Shown here: one piece after another, positions 46,208 to 56,148 of the stretch
Layout: every line of letters begins with the position of its first letter
Position numbering within the stretch: position 1 is the stretch's first letter
Origin: an uncultured Thalassotalea sp.
GTDB taxonomy: Bacteria; Pseudomonadota; Gammaproteobacteria; Enterobacterales; Alteromonadaceae
Direction of reading: 5' to 3'
Assembly: GCA_947492575.1 (NCBI GenBank)
Contig: CANLNK010000005.1
Span: 186,001 to 250,000, forward strand
DNA length: 64,000 bases
Notes under the pieces: model-generated
The model's database searches: none
Seen by the model: only the letters and a program-made list of their open reading frames with translations
What the model was told of the DNA's origin: nothing
Translations under genes and position numbers: made by a program

Positions 46208-46810
46208 TTAATCGATTGTTTGCGAAGAAATCAATAGATTAAGGAACGCAATATACTCTTCTGAAGTTGGGTCTGCATTGTTGTAAATATCGATAATATC
46301 ATCGGTAGTATACGGGTATTCGAACCAAGTAGTTGCTTCGCCTAGTGCTGCGTTCAATAATGCTGCAACGAATTGTTTAATATCCGAATGTTCTGCGTTG
46401 TCTGATATTAATGCGTTATATAAACACCTTAAAGGAGCTCCAACACCGTCTTTTATTGCTTTATCAACTTTTTTTCCCTTGTAACTCAAAGCAGGGAACC
46501 CCGAAAAAATATCATCTATTAGGCTATCTTTTTCATAGAAAATAATGTCCCAATAACCTTTCTTAGAAGCACCGCCATTCTTCCAACCACCTGGACTGTA
46601 GCCTTGAAAGTTTAAACAGTGTTCTCGGTCATGCGTTGAAGTGTTCCCTGACATGTTGCCTGAAAGTGTACAAGTACCAGCCCAAACGGGCTTACTAGCA
46701 ATCGTAGATATAATAGGTGCACTAACGGAGGCAACCTTCAAAAACTTACGACGTCCAACTGGACTAGCCTTCTTGTGTTCGCCGCTTTTTAAATTCTCTT
46801 TGTCAGACAT
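46208..46810 (-). CDS. Tat-signal protein, candidate substrate of the adjacent tailoring genes
   Basis: About 200 residues; the ATG at 46810 is preferred since AGGA lies 10 bases before it, though upstream ATGs at 46819 and 46816 are possible. A twin-arginine-like signal (RRKFLK at about residues 20-25, then a hydrophobic region ending in PVWA) predicts export of a folded protein. After cleavage come a Cys-rich start (CTLSGNMSGN then HC), a Trp/Gly-rich stretch (YSPGGWKN) and an acidic helical C-terminus ending ISSQTID. No known domain was recognised. The four genes 46819-43933 run without gaps over 31 bases, so they form one operon. Confidence 0.65.
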   Translation of the reverse strand: MSDKENLKSGEHKKASPVGRRKFLKVASVSAPIISTIASKPVWAGTCTLSGNMSGNTSTHDREHCLNFQGYSPGGWKNGGASKKGYWDIIFYEKDSLIDDIFSGFPALSYKGKKVDKAIKDGVGAPLRCLYNALISDNAEHSDIKQFVAALLNAALGEATTWFEYPYTTDDIIDIYNNADPTSEEYIAFLNLLISSQTID

Positions 46811-46904
46811 TTCCATCATTCCTAACTACGTCGCAGGCTTTGCAACTGTCGATAAAATTTACACATGGCGCGAAATACGCTTAATAATCCATAATAAAGC
46901 AAAT

Positions 46905-46933
46905 ATTATACCTATGTGCTAGCATGTTGAAAT
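46905..46933 (-). promoter_or_regulatory. Candidate sigma-70 promoter of the Tat/PqqD/kinase operon
   Basis: On the minus strand TTTCAA and TATAAT (46905-46910) are 16 bases apart, about 85 bases before the first gene. A GG-N10-GC pattern overlaps the same bases (9 of 12 sigma-54 positions), but the TATAAT match is stronger. Confidence 0.45.
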
Positions 46934-47072
46934 ATATGGGTTCTTTTATACGCCTAACGCTGCTACGTCTGCTAGTGTAAATTAGCAAAACAGAAATAGA
47001 CAGTGCTGTTTTGTTGCAATTATAACCTAGCTTGTTAATGTTGGCTTTAAAAAAAATAATGAGCACACTTTG

Positions 47073-49100
47073 ATGGATTTTATTGGCTCTCTGGGCTTTA
47101 GCGTTGCTACATTTGCCTATTTCGCTTTCTTTCTCTTACTTGCGGTTATTCGCAAGAAATCTTTTATCGCGATTCAAATTACTTTTATCACATTAGTATC
47201 AATTGTTACGTGTGCCGTTGCTGCGCTGCAGATTAAATTTGGCTTTTCTCTTAAAAACGTACTTATTGCAGAGAATTTAAAGCTATTAAGCTATCTGGCG
47301 CTACTCGCAAATGCGCGAATTGGCATTAGCAATTTCAGCGATTTTTTTAACAACAAGTCCTGTCTGAAATATACGCTTTTAGGGGTAGGGCTATCCTTGA
47401 GTGCTTGGTACCTAACCGAAAGCTCGGGGACGGGTAATCACTACCTATTTTTACTGTTTTTAGTGCTTAATTTGGCGGTTATTGTCACTTTGGAGCAGCT
47501 ATACCGTAATAGTATTGCAAAGGTTAAATGGGCGCTTTGGCCTATGGTAATAGGTATTGGTACGATTTGCGTCGTTGATTTTGTTATCTTCGCACAAGCA
47601 GCGATGCTAGGTCAGCTCGATTTCGACTTTTGGTATGCAAGAGGTTATATCATAGCTGTTGGCGTACCATTTTTCTTGATTACCAGCCGCAGAGTCAAAG
47701 ACTGGCAAGTGGATGTGTTTGTTTCAAGAGACGTAGTGTTTTACAGCTCTATGCTCTTTATTGCTGGTAGCTACCTGTTAGTGCTTGCGACTGCGGGCTA
47801 TGTGATTAATTGGATTGGTGGTGAATGGGGCGGTGTATTCAGTATTGCTTTTGCTGCGCTCGGAATTGCTGTTCTTATCGCTCTTTTACTAACAGAAAGA
47901 TTAAGAAGAGAGGTTAAAGTATTTATTACCAAGCACTTTTTTGCCAATAAATACGATTACCGAGTTGAGTGGCTTAAATCACTGGAGCAACTTGCTATAC
48001 GCGATAATAACAATTTCTACTCATCCGCTCTCAATATTATTTGTTCTTCGATGAATATACATCGTGGGATTATGGTGAAATGCCAAGGAAATGAGAATTT
48101 CAAATTACTCGCTGATAAAGAGTTTGATACGAATGACCTTGACCTCACCAAACTAAAGGTAATCGCAGAATACTGTGATCGTACTCGTTGGATTGTTGAT
48201 ATCAGGGAATATCGGTTTATCGAAGATAGCTACCCTCAACTTGAACTTGATATAGGTTTCTTCCAAGAGCAGCGTATTGATGTTGTTATCCCTATCATTA
48301 GCTCAGGTAAGTTATACGGCCTATTTCTCCTCTCGCGAGGCGACGGTGTTAGTTTATTAAATTGGGAAGATAGGGATTTGTTATTTGCGATAACAAAGCA
48401 ACTGAGTCACTACCTTTCATTAAACGAAGCTAATATTGAGTTGTCCGAGTCCAAGCAGTTTGAAGCCTTTCACCGCATGTCAGCGTTTTTAATACACGAC
48501 CTTAAAAATGTCCAAGCACAACTGGCACTCATCAATAGCAACGCAGAGAAGCATCGCAATAACCCTGCTTTTATTGATGATGTATTTGAAACGGTTGAGT
48601 CTGCAACAGAGCGTTTGGATAAAGTACTAACGCAGTTGAGAAATAAACAGGTGCCTGAAACTCATGATAAATTCATTGCTTCACATGATGTTATCAATCA
48701 GGTTGTCTTACAACGAAATATAAATAAACCTAGAGTTCACGCCGAAATTAATAGAGAATTGGTATCATATGTAAATGAAGAGTTAATATCTGTACTCAAT
48801 CATTTAGTGCAAAATGCGCAAGAAGCTTCAGAAGATGGTGACGATGTTACCGTAACTGCGGCGGAAGTTGATGGTTATTTGCACATATCAATTATCGATA
48901 AAGGTTGTGGTATGAGTGAGGTGTTTATAAAACAGCGTCTATTTAAACCTTTCGATACAACCAAGGGAAATGCAGGAATGGGAATCGGTGTGTACGAAGC
49001 TAAACAGTTTGCCGAAGGACTCGGCGGCGAGCTAACTGTGCACAGTGTTGAAAATGAAGGCAGTACTTTCAAGTTAACGATTCCCATAAAAAATAATTAA
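47073..49100 (+). CDS. prsK: PEP-CTERM system histidine kinase PrsK
   Basis: 675 residues from ATG 47073. About eight hydrophobic helices in the first 290 residues form the PrsK membrane part, followed by a GAF-like region (about 310-460), a dimerisation/phosphoacceptor helix with FLIHDLKNVQAQL (H about 475) and an HATPase domain ending GMGIGVYEAKQFAE. This layout with eight membrane helices and a GAF-like domain is specific to PrsK, which pairs with PrsR in bacteria with exosortase/PEP-CTERM sorting. It is divergent from the Tat/kinase operon and 15 bases before prsR. Confidence 0.92.
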   Translation: MDFIGSLGFSVATFAYFAFFLLLAVIRKKSFIAIQITFITLVSIVTCAVAALQIKFGFSLKNVLIAENLKLLSYLALLANARIGISNFSDFFNNKSCLKYTLLGVGLSLSAWYLTESSGTGNHYLFLLFLVLNLAVIVTLEQLYRNSIAKVKWALWPMVIGIGTICVVDFVIFAQAAMLGQLDFDFWYARGYIIAVGVPFFLITSRRVKDWQVDVFVSRDVVFYSSMLFIAGSYLLVLATAGYVINWIGGEWGGVFSIAFAALGIAVLIALLLTERLRREVKVFITKHFFANKYDYRVEWLKSLEQLAIRDNNNFYSSALNIICSSMNIHRGIMVKCQGNENFKLLADKEFDTNDLDLTKLKVIAEYCDRTRWIVDIREYRFIEDSYPQLELDIGFFQEQRIDVVIPIISSGKLYGLFLLSRGDGVSLLNWEDRDLLFAITKQLSHYLSLNEANIELSESKQFEAFHRMSAFLIHDLKNVQAQLALINSNAEKHRNNPAFIDDVFETVESATERLDKVLTQLRNKQVPETHDKFIASHDVINQVVLQRNINKPRVHAEINRELVSYVNEELISVLNHLVQNAQEASEDGDDVTVTAAEVDGYLHISIIDKGCGMSEVFIKQRLFKPFDTTKGNAGMGIGVYEAKQFAEGLGGELTVHSVENEGSTFKLTIPIKNN

Positions 49101-49115
49101 AGGCTTTTATTTTTT

Positions 49116-50465
49116 ATGGAAAAATTACTTATTGTTGATGATGACTTAGGTATTCAGAAACAACTTAAATGGAGTTTGTCTGACTACGAAGTTGTGTTTG
49201 CACAAGACCGTGAATCAGCGATAGCAGCGGTAAGGCGTCACGAACCTTTGGTGGTGACGTTGGATCTTGGCTTACCGCCTGACACCGCAAATGCCTCTGA
49301 AGGTTTAGCAACCTTGCAAGAAATCTTAGCGCTTGCACCGCATACCAAAGTGATTGTTATCACAGGTAATGATAACCATGATGTTGCGCTAAAGGCCATT
49401 GAACTAGGCGCTTACGACTTCTACCAAAAGCCCGTAGAGGGCGATGTTATTAACGTCATAGTATCTAGAGCGTTTGGCTTAGCCTCATTAGAACAAGACA
49501 ACCGCTCGCTTAAAGCATTTGCTGGTACCGATACTGGTATTATTGGCAATAGCGCTAGTATTGATCGTATGCGTCAAATGATTCACAGAATAGCGCCAAC
49601 TGAAATTACCGTGTTGTTACTTGGCGAGAGTGGCACGGGTAAAGAAGTGACAGCCAAAGCCGTACACAATGTTAGCAATCGTGCGAAAAAACCCTTCATC
49701 GCTATCAATTGTGCTTCCATTCCTGAAACTTTGCTTGAAAGCGAGCTTTTTGGTTTTGAAAAAGGTGCCTTTACTGGTGCCCATAAAACGACAAAAGGAA
49801 AAATAGAATGTGCACAAGGCGGCACGTTATTCCTTGACGAAATAGGCGATATGCCATTTAACTTGCAAGCCAAGTTACTGCGTTTTTTGCAAGAGAAAGT
49901 GATAGAGCGAATTGGTGGTCGTCAAGAAATTCCTGTTGATGTACGTGTTGTTTGTGCGACTAATCAGCACCTTCAAGAAATGGTGGCGAACAAAGAGTTT
50001 CGTGAAGACTTATATTATCGCATAAGCGAAATTACCCTCGATATTCCGCCGCTAAGAGATCGTGAAGAAGATGTCATTATTCTTGCGCAATTTTTCCTTC
50101 AACAGTATGCCAAAGACTATAAAAGCAATGCTAAGTCATTCGCCGATGATGCCATTCAAGCTTTAAAATCACATAAATGGCCCGGTAATATTAGAGAGTT
50201 ACAGAATAAAGTTAAATCATCAGCCATTATGGCTTTGGGCTCACAGGTTACAGCATTGGATCTTGGGCTAATGGCACAAACTGATGAAACCTACGAGCTG
50301 TCACTGAATTTACGTACTGTGCGAGAACAAGCTGAGACAACGGCGATACAAAAAGCTTATGCGCTAACCGATGGCAATATGTCAAAAACGGCAGCGTTAT
50401 TAGGTATCACTCGACCGACGTTATATAGTCTAATCGAAAAATACGGTTTGGCATTAAGCGTTTAA
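49116..50465 (+). CDS. prsR: PEP-CTERM system response regulator PrsR (NtrC-type)
   Basis: 449 residues: receiver domain with phosphoacceptor D50 (TLDLGLP), sigma-54 AAA+ domain with Walker A GESGTGKE, the sigma-54 contact loop GAFTGA, and a C-terminal Fis-type helix-turn-helix (NMSKTAALLGITRPTLYSL). PrsR activates sigma-54 promoters upstream of PEP-CTERM genes. A near-consensus sigma-54 site before the PEP-CTERM gene at 59325-60101 supports this. Co-transcribed with prsK. Confidence 0.93.
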   Translation: MEKLLIVDDDLGIQKQLKWSLSDYEVVFAQDRESAIAAVRRHEPLVVTLDLGLPPDTANASEGLATLQEILALAPHTKVIVITGNDNHDVALKAIELGAYDFYQKPVEGDVINVIVSRAFGLASLEQDNRSLKAFAGTDTGIIGNSASIDRMRQMIHRIAPTEITVLLLGESGTGKEVTAKAVHNVSNRAKKPFIAINCASIPETLLESELFGFEKGAFTGAHKTTKGKIECAQGGTLFLDEIGDMPFNLQAKLLRFLQEKVIERIGGRQEIPVDVRVVCATNQHLQEMVANKEFREDLYYRISEITLDIPPLRDREEDVIILAQFFLQQYAKDYKSNAKSFADDAIQALKSHKWPGNIRELQNKVKSSAIMALGSQVTALDLGLMAQTDETYELSLNLRTVREQAETTAIQKAYALTDGNMSKTAALLGITRPTLYSLIEKYGLALSV

Positions 50466-50484
50466 TTAATAAGGAAATATTTTT

Positions 50485-51906
50485 TTGCAATCAACTAAGT
50501 TATATCCTGCAATAATGTGTGGTGGCAGCGGTACTCGTCTATGGCCGCTCTCTCGTAATGACTTTCCTAAACAGTTTATTTCTTTAGTCAACAATACCTC
50601 GATGTTACAAGATACTATCGAGCGTTTACCCATGCAGTGCCAACAGCCAATTTTTATCTGTAATGAAGCACATCGCTTTACGGTCGCTGAGCAAGTTCAT
50701 GCGCTAGGCGGAGCTGGGAAAATACTCTTAGAGCCTATCGGCAAAAATACCGCACCAGCCGTTGCGTTAGCAGCATTTGAAGCGCTTGAAAGTGATAAAG
50801 AAGCCGTAATGTTAGTTTTGGCGGCAGACCATGTGATTAAAGATCAAGCAGCATTTCATCAAGCCATTTCGATAGCACAAGTAGCGGCATTGAATGATAA
50901 GTTAGTAACTTTTGGTATTGTGCCAGATAAACCTGAAACGGGTTATGGATACATTAAGTATCAACCGGTGGCAGATGGCGAGGTATCAGCTGTAGAAGAG
51001 TTTGTTGAAAAGCCTGATCTTGAAACCGCAACGCGTTATTTAGATTCTAAACAGTATCTTTGGAATAGCGGTATGTTTATGTTCAAGGCGTCGGCTTATC
51101 TAAAGGAACTTGAGCAGTTTAGCCCAGAAATCTTTAATGCATGCCAGCAGGCGATTAGCGATAGTAGCGAAGATTTAGATTTTATTCGACCAAGCGCAGA
51201 TAGTTTTAGTCAATCGCCTAGCGATTCTATTGACTATGCCGTTATGGAAAAAACATCTGACGCAGTTGTTGTGCCGCTAGATGCTGGTTGGAGCGACGTT
51301 GGCTCTTACAGTGCACTTTGGGAAGTAAGTCCACAGGATGACGATGGCAATGTTTGCCAAGGCGACGTTATTACACATGATTCACATAATAATCTTTTAC
51401 ATAGCCAACATAGACTTATTGCGAGCGTAGGCATTAACGATATTGTGGTAATTGATACGCCTGACGCGGTCATGGTTGCTGATAAAAACCGTGTGCAAGA
51501 AGTGAAAGAAATTGTAAATAAGCTCAAAGCGGACAAGCGCCCTGAAGTCACACACCATAGAGAAGTTTACCGCCCTTGGGGTAGCTACGATTCGATTGAT
51601 ACGGGCGAGCGATTTCAGGTTAAACGGATCGTGGTCAAACCGGGCGCTAAACTGTCTGTTCAGATGCATCACCACCGTACAGAGCACTGGATTGTCGTTT
51701 CAGGCACTGCGAAAGTGACAATTAATGACGATACTTTCTTAATGACGGAAAATGAGTCCACGTATATTCCAATTGGCGCTGTTCATGCACTTGAAAACCC
51801 GGGTAAATTGCCACTAGAAATGATCGAAGTACAGTCAGGTAGTTACTTGGGAGAGGATGATATCGTGCGTTTTGAAGATAGATACGGTCGAGTTGAGTCA
51901 AAGTAA
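50485..51906 (+). CDS. manC: Mannose-1-phosphate guanylyltransferase / mannose-6-phosphate isomerase
   Basis: 473 residues. Begins with a TTG codon, supported by AAGGA 9 bases upstream and by the family start at residue 2 ([20 protein letters not shown]). N-terminal GDP-mannose pyrophosphorylase domain (1-280; [23 protein letters not shown]) and C-terminal type II phosphomannose isomerase cupin (about 345-470, [11 protein letters not shown]). It makes GDP-mannose for extracellular polysaccharide. It follows prsR by 19 bases, so polysaccharide supply is coupled to PrsR. Confidence 0.95.
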   Translation: MQSTKLYPAIMCGGSGTRLWPLSRNDFPKQFISLVNNTSMLQDTIERLPMQCQQPIFICNEAHRFTVAEQVHALGGAGKILLEPIGKNTAPAVALAAFEALESDKEAVMLVLAADHVIKDQAAFHQAISIAQVAALNDKLVTFGIVPDKPETGYGYIKYQPVADGEVSAVEEFVEKPDLETATRYLDSKQYLWNSGMFMFKASAYLKELEQFSPEIFNACQQAISDSSEDLDFIRPSADSFSQSPSDSIDYAVMEKTSDAVVVPLDAGWSDVGSYSALWEVSPQDDDGNVCQGDVITHDSHNNLLHSQHRLIASVGINDIVVIDTPDAVMVADKNRVQEVKEIVNKLKADKRPEVTHHREVYRPWGSYDSIDTGERFQVKRIVVKPGAKLSVQMHHHRTEHWIVVSGTAKVTINDDTFLMTENESTYIPIGAVHALENPGKLPLEMIEVQSGSYLGEDDIVRFEDRYGRVESK

Positions 51907-51933
51907 AACTAAAGAAAATAAGAGAAGTCACTG

Positions 51934-53301
51934 ATGGTAAAATTGACCTGCTTCAAAGCATACGACATTCGCGGAAAGCTGGGTGAAGAGATAAATGAAG
52001 ATATCGCGTATCGGATAGGTCGTGCTTTTGCGCAACATTTATCACCGAAGAAAGTCGTCGTTGGTGGCGATGTGCGGTTAACCAGTGAAACCTTAACCAA
52101 AGCCCTAGCAGAAGGGCTTACTGATGCAGGTTGTGACGTTATTGATTTAGGGCTTGCGGGTACCGAATATATCTACTTTGCAACCAGCCATTTAAAATGC
52201 GACGGTGGGATTTGTGTTACCGCTAGCCATAATCCGATTGATTACAATGGCATGAAGCTTGTCCGTGCTGATAGCAAGCCCATTAGTGGCGATACGGGAT
52301 TACGTGATATTCAGCATTTGGCTGAACAGAATGATTTCGCGGAGATTAGTGAAAAAGGCTCTATCACGTCATTCGACATTAGTGATGCATACACACAACA
52401 TTTAATGACTTATCTAAACCCAGAGAACATCAAGCCGATGAAGCTTGTTGTTAATGCTGGCAATGGTACTGCCGGCCCAGCCCTAGATGTGATTGAACGC
52501 CACTTTAAGCAAGCAAAAATCCCCGTTGAGTTTATCAAAGTACATCACGAACCAGACGGTACATTTCCTCATGGCATCCCTAACCCGCTTTTACCAGAAA
52601 ATCGAAGTGCAACCTCTGAAGCGGTAATCGCGCATAATGCTGATATGGGCATAGCCTGGGATGGCGACTTCGATCGTTGCTTTTTGTTTGATGAGCAAGG
52701 GCAGTTCATTGAAGGATATTATATTGTTGGTTTATTGGCTGAAAACTTCCTTGCGAAGTCGCCTGGAGAGTCAATTATTCATGATCCTAGACTGACCTGG
52801 AACACGGTTGATATTGTTGAAGCGTCAAATGGTAAGCCCATTCAGAGTAAAACCGGTCATGCTTTTATCAAAGAGCGCATGCGATTAGAGAACGCTATTT
52901 ACGGTGGTGAAATGAGTGCCCACCATTACTTCCGAGATTTTTTCTATTGTGATAGCGGTATGATTCCATGGTTACTTGTTGCGGAGCTTATTTGTTTGCG
53001 TAACAAACCGTTGTCAGATTTGGTAAAAGAACGTATTGGGCTATACCCGTCTTCGGGAGAAATTAACAATCGACTTGAAGATCCTAAAAGCGCAATTGAA
53101 CGAGTTTTTGAGCACTATCAAAGTGCTGCCGAAAAAATAGAAACAGTGGACGGTATTAGTATGGAGTTTGCCGATTGGCGATTTAACTTGAGATCCAGCA
53201 ATACAGAGCCCGTTGTACGTTTAAATGTTGAATCTCGGGCAAATGAAACCCTGATGCGAAACAAAACAGAAGAAGTATTAGCGCTTTTGCTAGCTAATTA
53301 G
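51934..53301 (+). CDS. manB: Phosphomannomutase (phosphohexomutase family)
   Basis: 455 residues. Alpha-D-phosphohexomutase fold with phosphoserine loop [11 protein letters not shown], metal loop DGDFDRC, sugar loop [13 protein letters not shown] and phosphate loop RSSNTEP. It interconverts mannose-6-phosphate and mannose-1-phosphate, feeding ManC. Residues fit ManB/CpsG; glucose activity as in AlgC is also possible. In the same operon as manC. Confidence 0.93.
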   Translation: MVKLTCFKAYDIRGKLGEEINEDIAYRIGRAFAQHLSPKKVVVGGDVRLTSETLTKALAEGLTDAGCDVIDLGLAGTEYIYFATSHLKCDGGICVTASHNPIDYNGMKLVRADSKPISGDTGLRDIQHLAEQNDFAEISEKGSITSFDISDAYTQHLMTYLNPENIKPMKLVVNAGNGTAGPALDVIERHFKQAKIPVEFIKVHHEPDGTFPHGIPNPLLPENRSATSEAVIAHNADMGIAWDGDFDRCFLFDEQGQFIEGYYIVGLLAENFLAKSPGESIIHDPRLTWNTVDIVEASNGKPIQSKTGHAFIKERMRLENAIYGGEMSAHHYFRDFFYCDSGMIPWLLVAELICLRNKPLSDLVKERIGLYPSSGEINNRLEDPKSAIERVFEHYQSAAEKIETVDGISMEFADWRFNLRSSNTEPVVRLNVESRANETLMRNKTEEVLALLLAN

Positions 53302-53388
53302 GCACAAACAACGGAATCGATTCAACAAGGAAAACGCTCATCAATGATGGGCTTTTTCTTTAAAGAATACGCAGTAATGGATGTCATT

Positions 53389-56136
53389 ATGAGAAACTTA
53401 ACAAAGCAACTTATTGTACCATTAGCGTCGCTAATGCTTGTTGTTGGTTGTGGACAGCCGGAATCGGCGAGCCAATATATATCTGATGCGAAGGCACAGT
53501 TAGCAGAAAACAATATTAAAACTTCCATTATCGCATTAAAGAACGCGATACAGGTCGAGCCTAGTAACGGTGAAGCCCGCTACTTATTGGGCAAAATTTA
53601 TTTGGAAGATGGCAATAGAGTCAATGCGATTAAAGAGCTAGAACGAGCGCAACAAAACAAATATGACGCTTCACTGGTAGCTCCATTACTGACCGAAGCT
53701 TATTTCCTCAATGAAGATTTCATCAATATTGTTGAGTTCGATATTTCAGGCCTAAGCCCAGAAGCAAAAACACAGGTAGTGTTTTTCCAAGTGCTTGCGA
53801 GTGTTATGACAACGGCACTTGAAGACGCATTAACACTCTTAAATCAATTGAGTTTAGATGGTGCTGCCCAAGGGTATTACCAGCTTGCGAAAGCTTATTT
53901 AACATTCGCCGAGCAGGATCTTGAGGGAGCCGAGCCATTGGTAGAGGAAGCGTTAGCCAGCTTACCTGCCAACCCTCATGGTGTGCTTCTACTAGGCCAT
54001 ATCGGTGCTGCAAAGCGTGATTTTACAATGGCCAGTGAAAACTACGCCAAATATTTATCCTTGCTTCCAGGTCAACGTTCTGTCGAATTGATGTTGGCAA
54101 ATTCACTGCTGCAAGAGGGCAAATTGGTTGAAGCTGAAAAGCATGCTGACAGCATTTTAGCGTTGTTACCTGAACAAGGTTTTGCCAACTACATAAAAGC
54201 GATGGTAAGAGTTGACGCTAAAGATTATGAAAATGCGAGTAAACATGCAGAGTTAGCACTTTCGAATAAACTCAATCAACCGAACATTCGACTTGTTGCT
54301 GGTGTTAGCGCATTTTATTTAAATAACTACGAACAAGCGCTTTACCACTTGAAGTCACTTGTATCATTTTTGCCTGAAGATCATTTTGCGCGAAAAATGT
54401 TGGTAGTAAGCCAGCTTGAGCTTGGCTTAATAGAGGATGCAGCTACCATGGCAGAAGAGTTAACGGCTGCTACGCCGGAGAATACAGATTTCTACTCTTC
54501 ATTAAGTTATCGTTTGTTACAAGCAGGTGCTACGAATGAAGCGAAAGCTGTGCTTGCTAAACAAGGGCCGGTGCAAACGGAAGATGCTAGTAAGCTATTG
54601 AAAGACGGTATTCTGCGAATGATGGCGGATGATGATGAGGCGCTTACTAGTCTAGAGAAGGCGGTTGAGCTTGACCCTGAACTGGCCAAAGCTGAACTTG
54701 CGCTCGCTTATTTAGCGGTAAGATCTGGAGACACGGCACGTGCGCTTTCAATAGCCACTAAATGGCAAAAGAATTATCCAGAAAAGGCTGATGGCTATAA
54801 CTTAGAGTCAGCCATAGCGCTTAAAAGAAAAGATCTATCACTCGCTAAAAAGTTACTACTGCAAGGCTTAGAAATAGAATCAGACAACCTCTACAGTCTG
54901 ACACAACTAGCTCAAATTTCTAAGGCAGAAGGTGAAAATGATGCCGCGCAAGATTACATACAGCAAGCAGTAACAGCTGCCCCTTACGATCTTAAAGTGC
55001 TTACATTGTACTTTAGACTATTGCGTAATGAGGAGGCTATGCAAACGTTAAAAGACAAGCTTACTCAGGCACCAGATAACGATAACCTGAAAATCGTTGT
55101 TGCTGAAGCTCAGCTTTCGATGGGCGAACTTGAAAGCGCTATAGGTTTGTTAAATCAGATTACACCAAACATCGATACGCCGAAATTATTTTGGATGATG
55201 AAGGTGTACACAGCGAAAGCGAGCAAAAACATTGTGATGCTCAAAAAAGCGCTAGATGATTGGGCTGGGCTTAATCCTTACCACATAGAACCGAGCTTTT
55301 ATCTTGCCGAATATTATGTATATGAAAAAGATTTTGAGCGTGCATTAAATACCGTTAATGAAGCACTTGAGCGCCACCCTGAACACCTAACGCTGAGTTT
55401 CGTTAAGACAGAAATTCTGTTAGACATGCGAAAGGTGGCAGAAGCCACAAGGTTTTATGAGAGTTACAAATCGAGAGTAGCCGACCTGCCAGCAAAATAT
55501 GGTATTGAAGGTCGAATAGCTTTACTAAACAAAAAATTTGCGCTTGCGGCTGAAAATCTTGCAACCTTTTATAAGAGCCAACCTAACAATAAAATGGCGA
55601 CTTTACTTGCCGCAGCGCTTATTGGAAATAATGAGCAAGCAAAAGCGATTGAACTACTGGAAGGTCATATTGCAAATAGAGGCGGCAATAGCCAGCTATA
55701 TTCACTATTGGGTACACTTCAATTGCAGGCAGATAACCGTGAAGGTGCGTTAAAAGTTTATGAAGCGATGATTAAAGAACAACCTGAAAACGTTATCGCG
55801 ATTAATAATGCTGCTTGGCTGAATATGGAGCAGGGAGATTTAGATAGGGCCCTTGCGTTGATCAATAGAGCGGCTGATTTAGCTCCGGATAATGCGCAAG
55901 TTTTAGATACATATGCTCAAATTTTACTTAAGTCGGGTAAGAAAAGAGAAGCGCTGAGCCATGCCAAAAAGGCGTTTGAAAGGGCTAGCAACAATATAGA
56001 TATTTCGCTTCATTACGCTGAAGTCCTATTGCAAAACCAGCGTAAAAACCAAGCTAGAGATGTATTAAAGAATATTGAAAATGCTACTGTTGAACAGCTG
56101 GATAAAAAACATACACTATTAGAAAAGACTAGATAA
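53389..56136 (+). CDS. prsT: PEP-CTERM system TPR-repeat lipoprotein PrsT
   Basis: 915 residues from ATG 53389, which is followed at once by a lipoprotein signal (MRNLTKQ..LMLVVGC, lipid on the Cys). The upstream ATG at 53344 would put 15 odd residues before the signal. The rest is a superhelix of about 20 tetratricopeptide repeats, typical of PrsT-type proteins found in PEP-CTERM/exosortase loci; it probably scaffolds envelope or polysaccharide export. Last-but-one gene of the prsK-to-prsT run. Confidence 0.9.
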   Translation: MRNLTKQLIVPLASLMLVVGCGQPESASQYISDAKAQLAENNIKTSIIALKNAIQVEPSNGEARYLLGKIYLEDGNRVNAIKELERAQQNKYDASLVAPLLTEAYFLNEDFINIVEFDISGLSPEAKTQVVFFQVLASVMTTALEDALTLLNQLSLDGAAQGYYQLAKAYLTFAEQDLEGAEPLVEEALASLPANPHGVLLLGHIGAAKRDFTMASENYAKYLSLLPGQRSVELMLANSLLQEGKLVEAEKHADSILALLPEQGFANYIKAMVRVDAKDYENASKHAELALSNKLNQPNIRLVAGVSAFYLNNYEQALYHLKSLVSFLPEDHFARKMLVVSQLELGLIEDAATMAEELTAATPENTDFYSSLSYRLLQAGATNEAKAVLAKQGPVQTEDASKLLKDGILRMMADDDEALTSLEKAVELDPELAKAELALAYLAVRSGDTARALSIATKWQKNYPEKADGYNLESAIALKRKDLSLAKKLLLQGLEIESDNLYSLTQLAQISKAEGENDAAQDYIQQAVTAAPYDLKVLTLYFRLLRNEEAMQTLKDKLTQAPDNDNLKIVVAEAQLSMGELESAIGLLNQITPNIDTPKLFWMMKVYTAKASKNIVMLKKALDDWAGLNPYHIEPSFYLAEYYVYEKDFERALNTVNEALERHPEHLTLSFVKTEILLDMRKVAEATRFYESYKSRVADLPAKYGIEGRIALLNKKFALAAENLATFYKSQPNNKMATLLAAALIGNNEQAKAIELLEGHIANRGGNSQLYSLLGTLQLQADNREGALKVYEAMIKEQPENVIAINNAAWLNMEQGDLDRALALINRAADLAPDNAQVLDTYAQILLKSGKKREALSHAKKAFERASNNIDISLHYAEVLLQNQRKNQARDVLKNIENATVEQLDKKHTLLEKTR

Positions 56137-56148
56137 GAGAGCCCAAGG

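Noticed and set aside
46865-46881. GG-N10-GC pattern on the plus strand, possible sigma-54 site for prsK
   Set aside because: Only the core dinucleotides fit and it is about 200 bases from prsK; far weaker than the site at 60162-60177.
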